In this document: positions 33,999 through 45,326 of the stretch, piece after piece
Position numbering within the stretch: position 1 is the stretch's first letter
Layout: the number at the start of each line of letters is the position of its first letter
NCBI GenBank assembly: GCA_000733355.1
Contig: JNVV01000004.1
Location: forward strand, 1,357,325 to 1,421,324
Source of the DNA: Falciphora oryzae
Lineage: Eukaryota; Ascomycota; Sordariomycetes; Magnaporthales; Magnaporthaceae
DNA: 64,000 bases
Direction: 5' to 3'
Translations under genes and position numbers: made by a program
Notes under the pieces: generated by a model
The model's input: the letters and a program-made list of their open reading frames with translations, nothing else
Database searches by the model: none
Told to the model about the DNA's origin: nothing

Positions 33999-35259
33999 GG
34001 CTGCTACCCAGGGCTACTGATCACTAGCAACCAGTGAGGGCTCAAGTAGGCGCATGCGAGTGCCCACCGTCAGGCACGACAAGTTTCGGGCGCCAAACTA
34101 TTGTTGGGCATCCCGCATTGTATGCGTGCTGTCAGAACAGAGTCGAACGTGGCAGGTCCTGGAGAGCCTGTGAAGTCTGTCGATGCAATCGGGCGGAGCC
34201 CCATATCGAACTCGTGGACGCCCGCCGACTCGGCTCCTAGACCGTCCAAAAGCACGGGCTCCCGTCGCTGAATCGAGCCGGTTCGATTCGGTTTCCCTCG
34301 CTTCCGCCTTTCCCCTGCTTGTTTCCGTTAGGTTCCGATTCCCTTTCCTCCTCTATTCCCGCGGCTTCTTTTCTCCCTCTATTTCTATTTTTCTAACTGC
34401 ATCCTCGATTGAAGGCAGGCGCAGGCGCGTTCGGTCAAGTCACACGCACGTGATTCTTGCTCGAACCGTCCAGGCTGCTCCGGCTGCACGACTTCAATGC
34501 TTAGTCATGTTTGGCGCCATCAGGTGACGTGCCCAACCCAAGCATCCAAGGTCAGCCCGACCGAACCCAGACTCCACTCCAACTCGTCCTCGCCTGACGA
34601 CTTTGCGCGTGAAGCCCAAACCCATAACAACGCAAAGTTGCCAACCACTGCTCCGCCGCGAGTATACCTGGACTCTCCGCGAGGGCGCATCCATTCTCTA
34701 TCTGCCGGGCAGCCGGCGTGGCCGACTTTCCGAACTGCGTCCGTTCGGATTCCTGCTTGTTGTTGATCAGCGGCGTGGCCAACGTTCGCCTCGTCCGTCG
34801 TTGCCTCTTCCTGCGTTGGGCTCCTCCCGCTTTTGGACGAGCGTCGCGTGTGCTCCAGGCCGCGCTTCCAATCCCGCCTCCCCCACGTTGCTTCCCACCC
34901 ACCTTCACGATCCCTTCAATCCTCCCATCCGGCAGCTCAGCAAGCTCTGATCTTACTGAGCCTGGACACCAGTTCACCAGTTACTTTGGGTTATCGCAAG
35001 GCTCGGCTGGACCGTCGACCCTGAATCGCGATCTCACCGCGCCCCGCCCCGCGCACTCCCGGGTCTGCCCACACCAAGCCCAGTCCTCCGGAAAGGACTA
35101 CCGCCTCATTCCCCCAGCGGCTTGATTTCCACTTTTCCTTTCTACTTCACACTGTACCCTGGCAGCCTCTTGGATGATTTTGACGTCCTCTTCTGCGTCT
35201 TGACCCGCGTCTGGCTTCTGCCATGGTAAGGTTGTGATACTTTTAGGACTTCAGGACCC
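33999..35259. promoter_or_regulatory. Divergent promoter DHX35 / DUF2293
   Basis: 1.26 kb, pyrimidine-rich on the plus strand (about 34300-34400), with a CACGTG at 34447-34452. A five-codon upstream ORF (35223-35237, MVRL-stop) ends 22 nt before the DUF2293 start. No further gene supported. Confidence 0.5.
35223..35237 (+). promoter_or_regulatory. Short upstream ORF before the DUF2293 gene
   Basis: ATG GTA AGG TTG TGA closes 22 nt before the main ATG at 35260. It is a candidate translational control element if the transcript starts upstream of it. Confidence 0.4.
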
Positions 35260-38250
35260 ATGGGGAAAAAGAAGAAGAACAAGGTGGCGGCCCGCGCCTC
35301 TGCTGCTGCGGGCCCTGCCAAGAAAAAGCAGAAGAAGCTCCGGCACAATGATCGTCGGATCACCCCTGGAGCGCTGCCTCCCGGCGTGGTTGCGAGGATT
35401 CCCGCCCCCGTCATCACCTCCAAGCACCGCACCTATCTGGAGTTTGTCGAGAATAAGGACAAAAAGAAGAAGCTTGAGTTCGAGGTAGGCAACCAGCAGA
35501 GCAACTCTCACCCCGGCAGGCCTAGACCTCGGGGCGCCGTTCCTGTTTCTCCTTTATCTCCGCGCACTCTGTTGTTTCTTTCTCATTCTTCGACTCACAA
35601 TGGACCCCCCCCTGCTGCCAGGTCACCACCGCACGAGAGCCCCCTCCCGGCTTTGAGTTCGTGCCCGTCGGGAATCCCGACCTGACCAAAGCCTGCAAGG
35701 AACTGTCCCGAGAGCAGGACGCCATGATCTTCATTGTTTCGGTATGCTCGCCATGCATCCTATCCGTGGACCAGACTCGGCTACCACGATATCCTCATAT
35801 GTGCTAAATATCGTTCGCAGGACTCCAAGGAGGTGGATGCGAATCGGCTAGGGATCCATATGAACCGGGTAGGCCATCACATCAGGCGCACGATCGTTGA
35901 AGAAGCGCGTGCGCAACTGGGTCAGCCTCTCGAGTACTTCCTTGAGACTGTGAATGGTCACCCGGAGCCAATCCCGGAGTCGCAGGAGGAGATAAACGCA
36001 CAGGCCGATGGCGTTATCAGAGATCTCTTCCCCCGTATGCCCAATACTGATCGGCAGATGATCATCGACCATTCTTTCCGCAAGGTACGTCAACGCCCTG
36101 CAAGCCCGCTTCTGCAAGTATCTACTTTCAGTTCGGCAAATGAACAATTTGTGATTGATCCAGGGACACCAAAACCGAACCGTTGGGCTCGCCGCGGATA
36201 TCACGCTCTCCCGCCGTGTCCAACTCGCGGTTCTTGCTCACATCCGCCACACGCACACGCGATACGACCAACTCATCAGGGAGGTCGGCTGGAGCAATGC
36301 CAGAAAAGCAGTTGAATCCCTGTGCCTAGACTTCCTCGTCAAGTGGCGTGGAGATGAAGAGACCGGCCGGGATCAACTGGACGAGATTCTCAGGGAGATC
36401 ATTGTTATCTCCGACTCAGAGGACTCCGACACGGATGACGACGCGGACTCTGACGCCTCCGACGATGATATTAGTGATGAGAGTCGGCCAGGCACTGGTT
36501 CTCGAGGTAGTATCTCTAGCGATGACCCGTCGCCGACTGACCAGCCCACCGCCGCCCCTGACCTGCCAGAAGATGGAGGTGTCGTCCTCTATGATGAGGC
36601 TGTTCCGCATGATTTCCAGCTCCGCAGACCTGTTCACAGAAGGCTCAATTCTCGCAATGTCCAGCGCTACGAAGCCGCTGCACAGAGCCGATGGCAGCAG
36701 GCGAGGGAGAGAGTTCGTCATGAGCCTGCCCAAGACGTATCTTCTTCTAGGGCGGTTGCCACCCCTCAGGGGAGTGCGGTTGGCCAAACGGATCAGAAGC
36801 ACGTCAGGGAGGGATCACGCCAGCCTTTCGACATGTATGGGCGGCCATCAGTGCCGCGCGACCATCATAATCTGCCAGACTACCGAGGGAGTCAAGAGGT
36901 ACAGCCGCGTGCATCTCTACCCCCTGTGGCTGTCCCTGAGCCTGTGCCAGTCTACCGAAGGAGCCATCAACATCCCGTGACTCACGGAGTTATCCCGGTC
37001 ATCAACGAGCACCACAATCCAGTGGATTACGGGGCTCCCCGACCTACAGTCGAGCGCCCCGAGCTCAAGGATTATTTGGTACCTTCCATTGAGCCCATGT
37101 CGCCACAAGCAGATGATTCCTCGAACCCTATATTTGTGCGTTCCTTACCGCCGAGGCCGCAGCAACAGCAATCTCACCTCGTGCGCCAACCCGCGGCGTT
37201 GGGTCAGGTCGTCAGGCGACGGTCGAGAAGCCCAGTGGATCGCGTTTTGCACCACTCTACCGTCCCATATCTTGTCCGAGAGCGTGATCCTCTGCCTAGC
37301 AGGGCACGCCAAGATGATGAGTACCACCTCGAGGACTCGAGGGTTCCATATGGATCTAACGCGCCGCCTCCCAGGGGCGGCCCCGAGCGGCATAGGGAAC
37401 CTCTGCGGCTACACTCTCCTTCCAACCCAGGACACATCCCTCGAGAGGTTCAAAGGGCTGGACCGAGGGACGGCCATTTTGTGGCTTACCCCAGGGCACC
37501 ACCGAGCAATGACCTCCGGCCTGTTATGCGGACCGAGACCAGAGCTGCTGCCCCCGACTATCAGGAGAGCCGCATTCTTAGAACGGAGCGGCATCCGATT
37601 GTGGTTGAGGACTGGGGTCATGGTGCGGAGAGGGTTCTACTCGTACCCTCGCGACGCGTGCATCCAGAGCACACGCCCCATCTGAAATATGATGGCGACG
37701 TCAGGGTGCAACGGAGTGGGGGCCGTGTACCCGTAATTACCCTGGACGACGATTCTCCTCCTCGACGGACACCGCCTCAAGGGCAGGCGGCTCGAGTGGG
37801 AGAAGTTCGCTATGAGCGTCAACTTCCACGCGAGTATGTGACGGCCCCCGGCGCGTATTCCCAACTTAACCCACCCCCGCAGGCACCTGCGCCTGCACGA
37901 CCACCATCGCCACTTTTCTATGAAAGGATCCACCCCGACGATCAGAGGCAGCATCCAGCCGCAGCTGGTAGTTTTGCGGGCCGTTATGGGAGCGGGTTCA
38001 CTCCAGTCAATGCCGATCGGGATGGCCACCGCACCTTGGGAGGGCCATACAACGACCAACCGTAAGTTTCTTATGCCATGTTTTATCTTGAGGAGTCACT
38101 CAACTGACATCGGCTTGCAGATTTCCCGTTCCTGGCCATCCCGGATACCTTCCGCGAACATATCCTCCTAGCGAGTTTGGTGGTGTTCTAAGGCCCCAAC
38201 ACCCACCTGTGCCGGCACCCCAACGAAGCGAATACATCCAACTCGACTGA
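35260..38250 (+). CDS. DUF2293-domain protein with long disordered tail
   Basis: 878 residues from exons 35260-35484, 35622-35741, 35821-36084, 36164-38061 and 38121-38250. A Lys-rich, probably nuclear N-terminus (MGKKKKNKV, PAKKKQKK) precedes the DUF2293 region (about residues 140-250). That region has LFPRMPNTDRQMIIDHSFRK, then the RTVGLAADITLSRRVQLAV block and AHIRHTHTRYDQL. Then come an acidic Ser/Asp stretch (SDSEDSDTDDDADSD) and about 550 residues of Arg/Pro-rich disorder. DUF2293 proteins are conserved in Pezizomycotina; their role is unknown. Shared upstream region with DHX35. Family call firm, function unknown. Confidence 0.88.
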
Positions 38251-39028
38251 GTGACATCTCGATTATTTTGTTCGACTTCTTGCACATGTTTTCCCATTCG
38301 CCTTCCTGTTATTTCCTGATGGGAGTCCATCCCCCCAGTTCCTAACAGGACAGGTCTCTTTGTGTATACCTATTTGAGCTCTCGGCATGGAGTTCGGGGT
38401 ATTTGATCATGTTAGAAGTGCAGGTGGTGGAGCATTGGGGTGCATGGGCATCTTTCAAGGAGCATGATATCAAAAGGTGCGGAATTCGTGTTTTTTTGTT
38501 TTGTTTTTGGTTCATTTTTTTTTTCCTCAACAAGGGATGATACCCACGTTGCATTATTGGCGTTGTTTTTATATCGTGTGGTATTTTACCACGGCCGGTG
38601 TATTTGGTAAATAGCACAGCCATAGGTGAGGCTGACTGTAGTGGGCTTGGCCTGCGATGTTTTGAATCGGACCAAATTTGGTCGTCGACTTTGGGAACTC
38701 GAATGATCACAGAACAAAACTCCGAGGTCTTTTAGACCGAGAATATGGGTGATTTACGCTTCTGTAGGTACTCTCTCTCGGCACCAAGTCACGATTTGGT
38801 TCGTAAAACCTTTCGATGTCATTGTCCTCAACTTTGTAGGCGAGCACAATGTGATTCTCATAACTGGCGACTTGAATCATGTTGGCGAAATGGCAAAGTA
38901 AGATAAAAACCACGACCCCGGGGTCTCCCGAATCGCTCATACAGGATACAGACTGGTATCGATCTACCACCAGCGGGGGTACTCCGTACTTCATCGAATC
39001 TCATATCAAACTGCCCGAAACCTACAAC
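38251..39028. other. Convergent 3' flanks, nothing recognised
   Basis: 780 bp between the DUF2293 gene and the CUE5-like gene, which converge. T-rich runs at 38500-38525 could serve 3' end formation. No gene seen. Confidence 0.5.
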
Positions 39029-40806
39029 CTAGGTCTTCTTTGCGCCGTCGGCCCCTGCCTTCTTGTCGTCAACGAGGCTTTCGTTCATGGCCTCGGCGGC
39101 GGCCTTGCGGAGCCTCTCGGCGTCCTCCATCTTTATCTCGCCCGAAGGAGCGGCGGGCTTGCTGGTGGCGCCGGCGCTGCTCTTGTTGCTGCTGCCGGCA
39201 GCGTCCTTCTCGTCGTCGCTGTCCCCGAGGCTGAACGGGTCGTTCTCGGCGATGGGGTTGGGGTCGACGGTCGACAGGGGCTGCCACTTGCTCGACTTGC
39301 CGGCGCCCCCGCCGGGCGTGGCCCCTCCACCCGCGCCGCCGCCGCCTGTCCCTGCGGTGCCCGTCGGGTTGGGCGAGACGTTGTACACGTCGCCGATCTC
39401 CTCGGCCTCGTCGCGGAACGAGACCTTGCGGTCCTCGCCGGGCCTGGGCGACTTGGAGGGCGGTGGCGGCCGGAAGACGTTGGGGTTTGGCGAGTTGCGG
39501 GTGTTGTGGATGGGCGCTTTGGAGAGGGGAGGATGTTAACGACGGAACTTGGTGAGAGGGAAGGAGCAGGGGGGTTATTGGAAACTCACTGCCGTCGTTG
39601 TGGAACTTCATGCCCGCAAAGTCGTCGCTGAGGACCTGGGGGTCGGCGTCGTATCGCTCGTAGTCGCCGCTGCGCCTCCCCGCGTCGCCGCCGACGCGAC
39701 CTCCCCTGGAGGGCCCGCCCTGCTGTCCCGGGCGGCCCTGCTGCTGGTGGTGCTGGGGCTGGTCGTCGGCGAACTCCTCGTCGAAGCGCTTCTTCATGGT
39801 CTGGAACCACGTGTTGACCGTCTTCTGGGTCTCCTGGAAGCCCTTGCGGAGGTTCTCCTTGATGATGGGCAGGTCGTCGTCGACGAAGCTGCGCTCGGGC
39901 TCCTCCTGGTACTGTCCCCGCCCCCGGCTGCCGCCGTAGCCGCCACCACCGCCACTGCCGCCGCCGAAGAGCCGGCTCGGGTCCAGGCCCGTCTGCTGGC
40001 GGGGCGGGCGGCTGCTGGTGCGCTCCTCGTACGCGCCGACGTTCTCGTAGTGCTGCGCTAGCTGGCGCGCGTACAGCTCGTCGGCCTCGAGCTGCGACTG
40101 CGGCGTCGCCCCCGGGACGGCGGCTGGCCGCGGCGGCGGGGCCGGGGGGTTCTCGTCCTCGACCTCGCGGTTGGCGGCGTCGGGGTCGGTCATCTCTGTA
40201 AATGGGGTTGGCAACGGAGAGGGTCAGTTTCGGAAGCAGGATATCTTATAAGTTCATATGGGGAACCCGTGAAGCAAAGCCGTGTCGTACCGAGGAGCGC
40301 GTTGAAGGCGGGGTCAATCCGGCCACCACTGGCAGTGAGCACGGCCTTTATGACGGCCTCGTCCAGGGTGGGGAACGCTTCTTTAAGCATCATCTGGTTC
40401 TTCTGCTGCTCGGTCATGGGCCGAGGCGGCTTGGCGGGAGGCGCATCTTCTCCCGCGCGGGCAGCGGCGGTTGTCGAGGGGGCGCCAGCGCCAGAGGACT
40501 CGAGCACGCTGGTCTCCTGGACATCGTCGTCGTCCATCTCGAGTGGTCTGGCTGTGGTTGGTGACTCGGGGCCTGGAGCTGTCGTCACTGGCGTCGCAGG
40601 TTTATTCTAGAGTCGGGGTTGAAAGCAAAGTGTCAGTGGCTGATGGCGGCGCGACACCTGATTTTGTTGTGGATGGTTCGAGAGTTGATTGCAGGCACAA
40701 CGGATGGGGAGAAGGGCTGTGACGGTAGCATGAGGTGACTTGTTTGAGCGTCTTGATACACCAAGAACATATAGCCTTGACTTACGGCGTCGGCTGGCGC
40801 AGACAT
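39029..40806 (-). CDS. CUE5: CUE-domain ubiquitin/Atg8 adaptor, Cue5-like
   Basis: 476 residues from exons 40806-40786 (only 7 codons, MSAPADA), 40606-40291, 40195-39590 and 39516-39029. The CUE domain (about residues 68-112) shows KEAFPTLDEAVIKAVL and ends FNALLEMTDP, the AFP and di-leucine elements that bind ubiquitin. ADELYARQLAQHYE follows, as in Cue5. The C-terminal part has WQPL at about 392-395 (SSKWQPLSTVDP), matching the Atg8-interacting motif reported for yeast Cue5. The protein would link ubiquitinated aggregates to autophagosomes. The second exon acceptor was chosen as CTCTAG (exon from 40606): the nearer CCAG would bring a stop in frame. Shares its promoter with VPS20. Confidence 0.9.
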
Positions 40807-41533
40807 GACGGGCCGCGGGGAGCTGCAGTGGGCTCAGGGTATCGTGGAACAATATGTTGCTGGGCTATTATTCCGTTCAAAAAGCGCCAGGCCGTATCGA
40901 ACTCGGTAGGAATGTGGTCGCGAAGACAATCACGGCGGCCTCCTGGTTTTGTAGGGCTCCTTGTGGTGTCGTCAAGGGGCTACGTAACATGCGACACCGT
41001 TCGCTGTTCGGTTATTTGGTACGCATAATGGGCACGTAGAGGGGCTCTCTCACAAGGATCGCAGGGGTCTTCACTGTGCCGGCTGCTGGCTGTGCTGCCT
41101 GTGTGACGGTGACGACGATTGACGCCACATTTAAGCTTGGCAATAAGCTTCAGCCACTGCACTGAGATTTGCCCCGCGGGGCGTTTGGAGCTGGCTCAAA
41201 GGACAGACGCATGACGCTGCACTGGCTGGCGGCGACATGGGCAGCTCGCTTATCGGTCTGATAAGCCAGGCACCCGTGCTCCCGACGCCGCTCGGAGCGG
41301 GCGACTGAATCCAGCAATCCCGCGCGGGAAGCATTTGGTTCAATGTGACCTATGACGACCGACCGACTCGGACTGGCTTCCCCTGAGTCTTGACCGACGC
41401 CGACGCCAGAAACACAACCACTCTGGAATGCGATCAAACGGCTGGCGATGAATTTCCGGATCGCCGCTGCGATCGCCACCAACACCCTCAACCGCCCACA
41501 CCACACGCTATTGTCACGGCCGTGCAGGCAATA
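40807..41533. promoter_or_regulatory. Shared CUE5/VPS20 divergent promoter
   Basis: 727 bp between the two start codons; both products act in ubiquitin-endolysosomal traffic or autophagy. No other feature recognised. Confidence 0.6.
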
Positions 41534-42411
41534 ATGGGCAACAGTGGCAGCAAAGTTACCAGCCAGGATAGGTACGCGCTGCCCCTCAGGCCAGGTCGCG
41601 TGCCCTCGCAGCGCGCCACGCGCAGTCACGATCGATCACCGTTCGACGTCCAGGCGGGGAGGACAAACTCCATGAAACTACGGCCATCTGCTGACTCTTT
41701 GGGCCACGACGCCCATCACAACACAACAGGGCAATACTGGACCTGAAGAACCAGCGGGACAAGCTCCACAGGTACCAGAAGCGCATCACGCTGCTCACGG
41801 ACAAGGAGACGGAGATCGCGCGGCAGATGCTCGCGCAGGGCGACAAGAAGCGGGCGCTGCTGGCGCTGAGGCGCAAAAAGTACCAAGAGTCGCTGCTGTC
41901 CAAGACGGACGCGCAGCTGGACCAGCTGGAGAAGCTGGTCAACAGCGTCGAGTTCGCCCTTATCTCCAAGGACGTCGTCTTCGGCCTGGAGCAGGGCACC
42001 AAGGTGCTAGAGCAGATCCACAAGGAGATGGGCGGCATAGAACACGTCGAGAAGTTGATGGGCGACACGGCCGACGCGATTGCGTACCAGAAGGTGAGCT
42101 TTCAAAATGATGCAATGCAAAGGGAAAAGCAATGCGCACGCTGCTCCCCGTTGCTGTTGTGGATTTGCTGACATGGTTATCGGTTGGCGATGTAGGAAAT
42201 CAGCGAAATGCTTGGAGGCAGCATGTCGAACCAGGACGAGGACGAAGTGGAAGATGAGCTGGCGGCGCTGGAGGAGGAGGTCTCGGGAGTCTCTTTGCCC
42301 AGCGCCCCCAAGACCAAGCTGCCAAAACCGGAGACCGAGGCAGACACGGAGGTCGAGGGAGTGCCCGCGCCGGCCAGGGCAGAACCATCGCGGCAGGCCA
42401 TGATGGCTTGA
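41534..42411 (+). CDS. VPS20: ESCRT-III subunit Vps20 (CHMP6)
   Basis: Snf7-family ESCRT-III protein that nucleates the polymer for multivesicular-body sorting. Exons 41534-41571, 41730-42093 and 42196-42411 encode 205 residues. The N-terminus MGNSGSK is a good N-myristoylation signal (Gly2, Ser6), the mark of Vps20 within the family. The basic helical core (KNQRDKLHRYQKRITLL onward) and GDKKRALLALRRKKYQE are typical. The acidic C-terminal tail carries DELAALEEEV, a helix of MIT-interacting type. The first exon is only 38 nt. Identity sure. Confidence 0.95.
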
Positions 42412-45326
42412 AGCGGTTGAGGGGTGTCTATTTTCAGATTCTTGGATTTTCATCAGCGTAGATGCATTGACATTTTGATTTCCGTATTTTGAGTCGCATA
42501 GTCATAACGTGGGCCTGAATAGAAGCATGTGGCGTGATAACAGGGACAAGGTCGGAGTCGGCTGTCGTGGCATCGATATTACCTGAGGTGGCTAGAATGA
42601 AGGGTACCGCCCGAGTGGGTGGTCGACAGATGTCGCAGCCCGCCTCTCTATATTCGGCTGGGTTAGGGTTCTGGATTGCAGATCGGAGGTCCAACCATTG
42701 ATCGTTTCCCTTCAAACCCCAGAGGTTAGGATCGATTTCCCCCGAGCATTTGCTTCTGATCAGGAGCCCACGTGGGAGCACTGGCAACGGATCTAGACCC
42801 CTGGGAAATGGGAATCGTGAACCCGCCGGCCAGATCGGCCCGTCACATGAAACGCACTGCCTCCTGTAGACAGTAGACAACTCCCGCCTTCCAGCCTTTA
42901 CTTCGTGGGCCTCTATTCGGGGACGAGACTCCATTGCTTCTTAGGCGCCTTTAGTCTGAGGTGCCTTTGGAACTCTGACTCTGTGAACCCCACTGTACGT
43001 AAAGCTCAGGTCAAGCTTCTGCCCCGAGGAGATGCCTGCCGCGATGTTGAATTTTTGTGTCGCTGTCTTTTCCCAGGGTTCTGAGCTGACCCGCCGCCAG
43101 AATTTAAAATATCCCGACACCCCGAACCGACCCTCCATCCACTCGTACCCAGACGTCGCATCGGCCTGTTTTCTGCTTTGGGTCGGAAAACTCGCACGCA
43201 CGAACCCCGCCCCGCAGCACACTTTCCCGCATATCTGATCCTCAGCCTCGCGCTCGACGTGTCAAGCGAGCACATGGGCGCACGGCCGCCGCTCATTGGA
43301 CGCCCGCAGCTTCTAGAAACAGGGATAGCTGCCGACCTCGACAAGGCCGGGCGCCACATTTGACGGTACGTACCACAAACGGCTCCTCCATCTCCACCGT
43401 CCCGACGGGTGAGTCTCCAGCACGACTGGGACGCCTGTGAGTTGAGAGAGTCGAGAGGGAGAGGGAGAAAGAGGGGTTCGATTTGGTAAATGCGTCTGCA
43501 GCCGTCGCCATCGCACCAGCGCTGGTCTCGAGAGTGGGAAGGCCTGTTCTGGGAAGCCGAGCTTGCAGTCTGCGTGCGAGCCCAAGACGCTTTGCATCTC
43601 ACCCATCAAAACCTCCTGCAACGCCCAACGCCAAAAAGCCACAGACACACTGAACCAAGATCTCATCACAGCAAGCCACGGCTCAACCACAAAGCCCTGC
43701 CTGCCAGTTAAGCTTCACCGTATCAACTTCGGTTCATAGGTACCTGCCCACCTAGCTAGGCGGCGGACTTCAGAACGCTGCTATAGGTACGCTTTTCTGT
43801 CCACTCGAGCCCCTGGAGGTCGCCGACAAGAGCGAGCTGCTCGCACACTTCGAAGAGCGTCCGCCTTCCTGTCCGCATTTCACACCCTGCTCTTACACCA
43901 ATCAACCAACCAACCAAACAACCTAGCTACCTCCATACGCATCTACCTGCCTTCCCGCCCCCCTGCCCGCCCATCTGCTCTCACCCTCGAGCCCCCCTTG
44001 ACAGCGCCCAAGCACATATCTGCAAGGGAGTCAATATTGTATTGCACCTACAGTACACTACCCCTGGCAGACAATCTGACCGGTCTCCCGAGCACTTCAA
44101 CCTCATCCTGGTTCGTGGCAATTGCTGCTTCAGCCTCTTGTATCAACCCAGCCTGTCGGAGCCGTCTTGCCTGGTCTCTACTTGGATGTTGGCCAGAGGC
44201 TGGCTGGCCTGGCAGTCCTTGGGGTCCGTGGTCTGACAGGCGTTCAAGTTAGGGTAGATATCTCGAGGAATCTACTCGTTAGATCCATCATCACACGCAA
44301 GCACCGGCTTCCGGTTCAATCAGCTGCCAGAGATTCGGGTCAGGCGGGGCCTTGCATCACCAAGTCTTGTTGGTACTTTGTAAGATCCTCCAACATCGAG
44401 AGACCCCTGCCCGACAATCCTAGCCCTGTCCACCACAACCATGCCAAGCCGAGCGAAGCTGCCTGGCTATGTACCCGAGCGGTTACCATCGCCTATTCCC
44501 GTCAGCTTGCATGGGACAATGTACACCTGATGTATAGCTGACCCCCACATAAGTGGCTTGCCTTCTCCTGCCGTCGCAGCAGCCAACGAATCTTCCCCGT
44601 TGCCTCACAGGGTCACGGGGCTTAACTGGGCCGTCTAGGTATGTTACGGGGCTGCTGAAATCCCATGTCATCTGCCGTCAGCCCCTTTGGGAACTGCGAT
44701 GGGGTCCCAAGCGGGCAACAGACGACACAGGCAGACAAACACCCTTATTGATCCCACCCTCGCTGTGTGGAGTGGACTGCGGTATCCAGCCAGTCGTCCC
44801 TTCGCTACCCTCTGGCCCCATTTTCTTTTTCTTTTTCTCTCTCCGCGGAGCTGTGCTTGCGTGCCGAGGCGGCCCATGACGCACCTCGGTGCATTCCGGC
44901 GGCCAGACCATTCCTTTTCCTGCCCTGAACGGGTGCAGTCGGCTCCATGACGTTCTATCGTGGTCCGCGTTTCCCCTCTTGCACGTTGTTTATTGTGCCA
45001 CAAAGCAACCCACGTGCCAGGTTTTCACGTTGCCGTCTCACAGACATCGAACGAATGCCACGGCAAGCCCTGACACAACTTCTTAGCAGCAGCAGCCGCC
45101 GGATAGCCAGTTGTTGCCCACGCCTGTTGGTGCAACACTGATCAACACGATTCTGCAAGCCGCCATTCGTTCTGCTGCTCCCGCATGCGGCCGTCCCGAG
45201 AGACTTACTGTAACCCGTTATTCTCGAACCACCTGTCTCGGACTTGCCCCCGGCCTTGTCGTTCTTATTCCCTTTTAGAAATCCCTTGCCGCCACCGGCC
45301 TTCAACTTGCGCCCCACATACGCACT
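42412..45326. promoter_or_regulatory. PHO81 upstream region, 2.9 kb
   Basis: Between VPS20 and PHO81, both on the plus strand. Two CACGTG E-boxes are present (42769-42774 and 45011-45016). An open frame at 42434-42934 on the minus strand has two CxxC pairs but no family features. T/C-rich DNA is frequent from 43850 onward. I see no other gene. Confidence 0.5.
45011..45016. promoter_or_regulatory. CACGTG, candidate NUC-1/Pho4 site
   Basis: E-box CACGTG in the context CCCACGTGCC, 311 bp upstream of the PHO81 start. It is the core bound by the phosphate regulators Pho4 (yeast) and NUC-1 (Neurospora). Function here is inference. Confidence 0.5.

Noticed and set aside
42655..42675. TTAGGG-like telomere motif
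   Set aside because: Only one TTAGGG copy; not a telomeric array.
42769..42774. Second CACGTG as a PHO81 control site
   Set aside because: It is 2.5 kb from the PHO81 start and just behind VPS20; chance occurrence is likely.
42434..42934. 166-codon frame with two CxxC pairs upstream of PHO81
   Set aside because: Considered as a small zinc-binding protein, but spacing fits no known finger and no splice or promoter context supports it.
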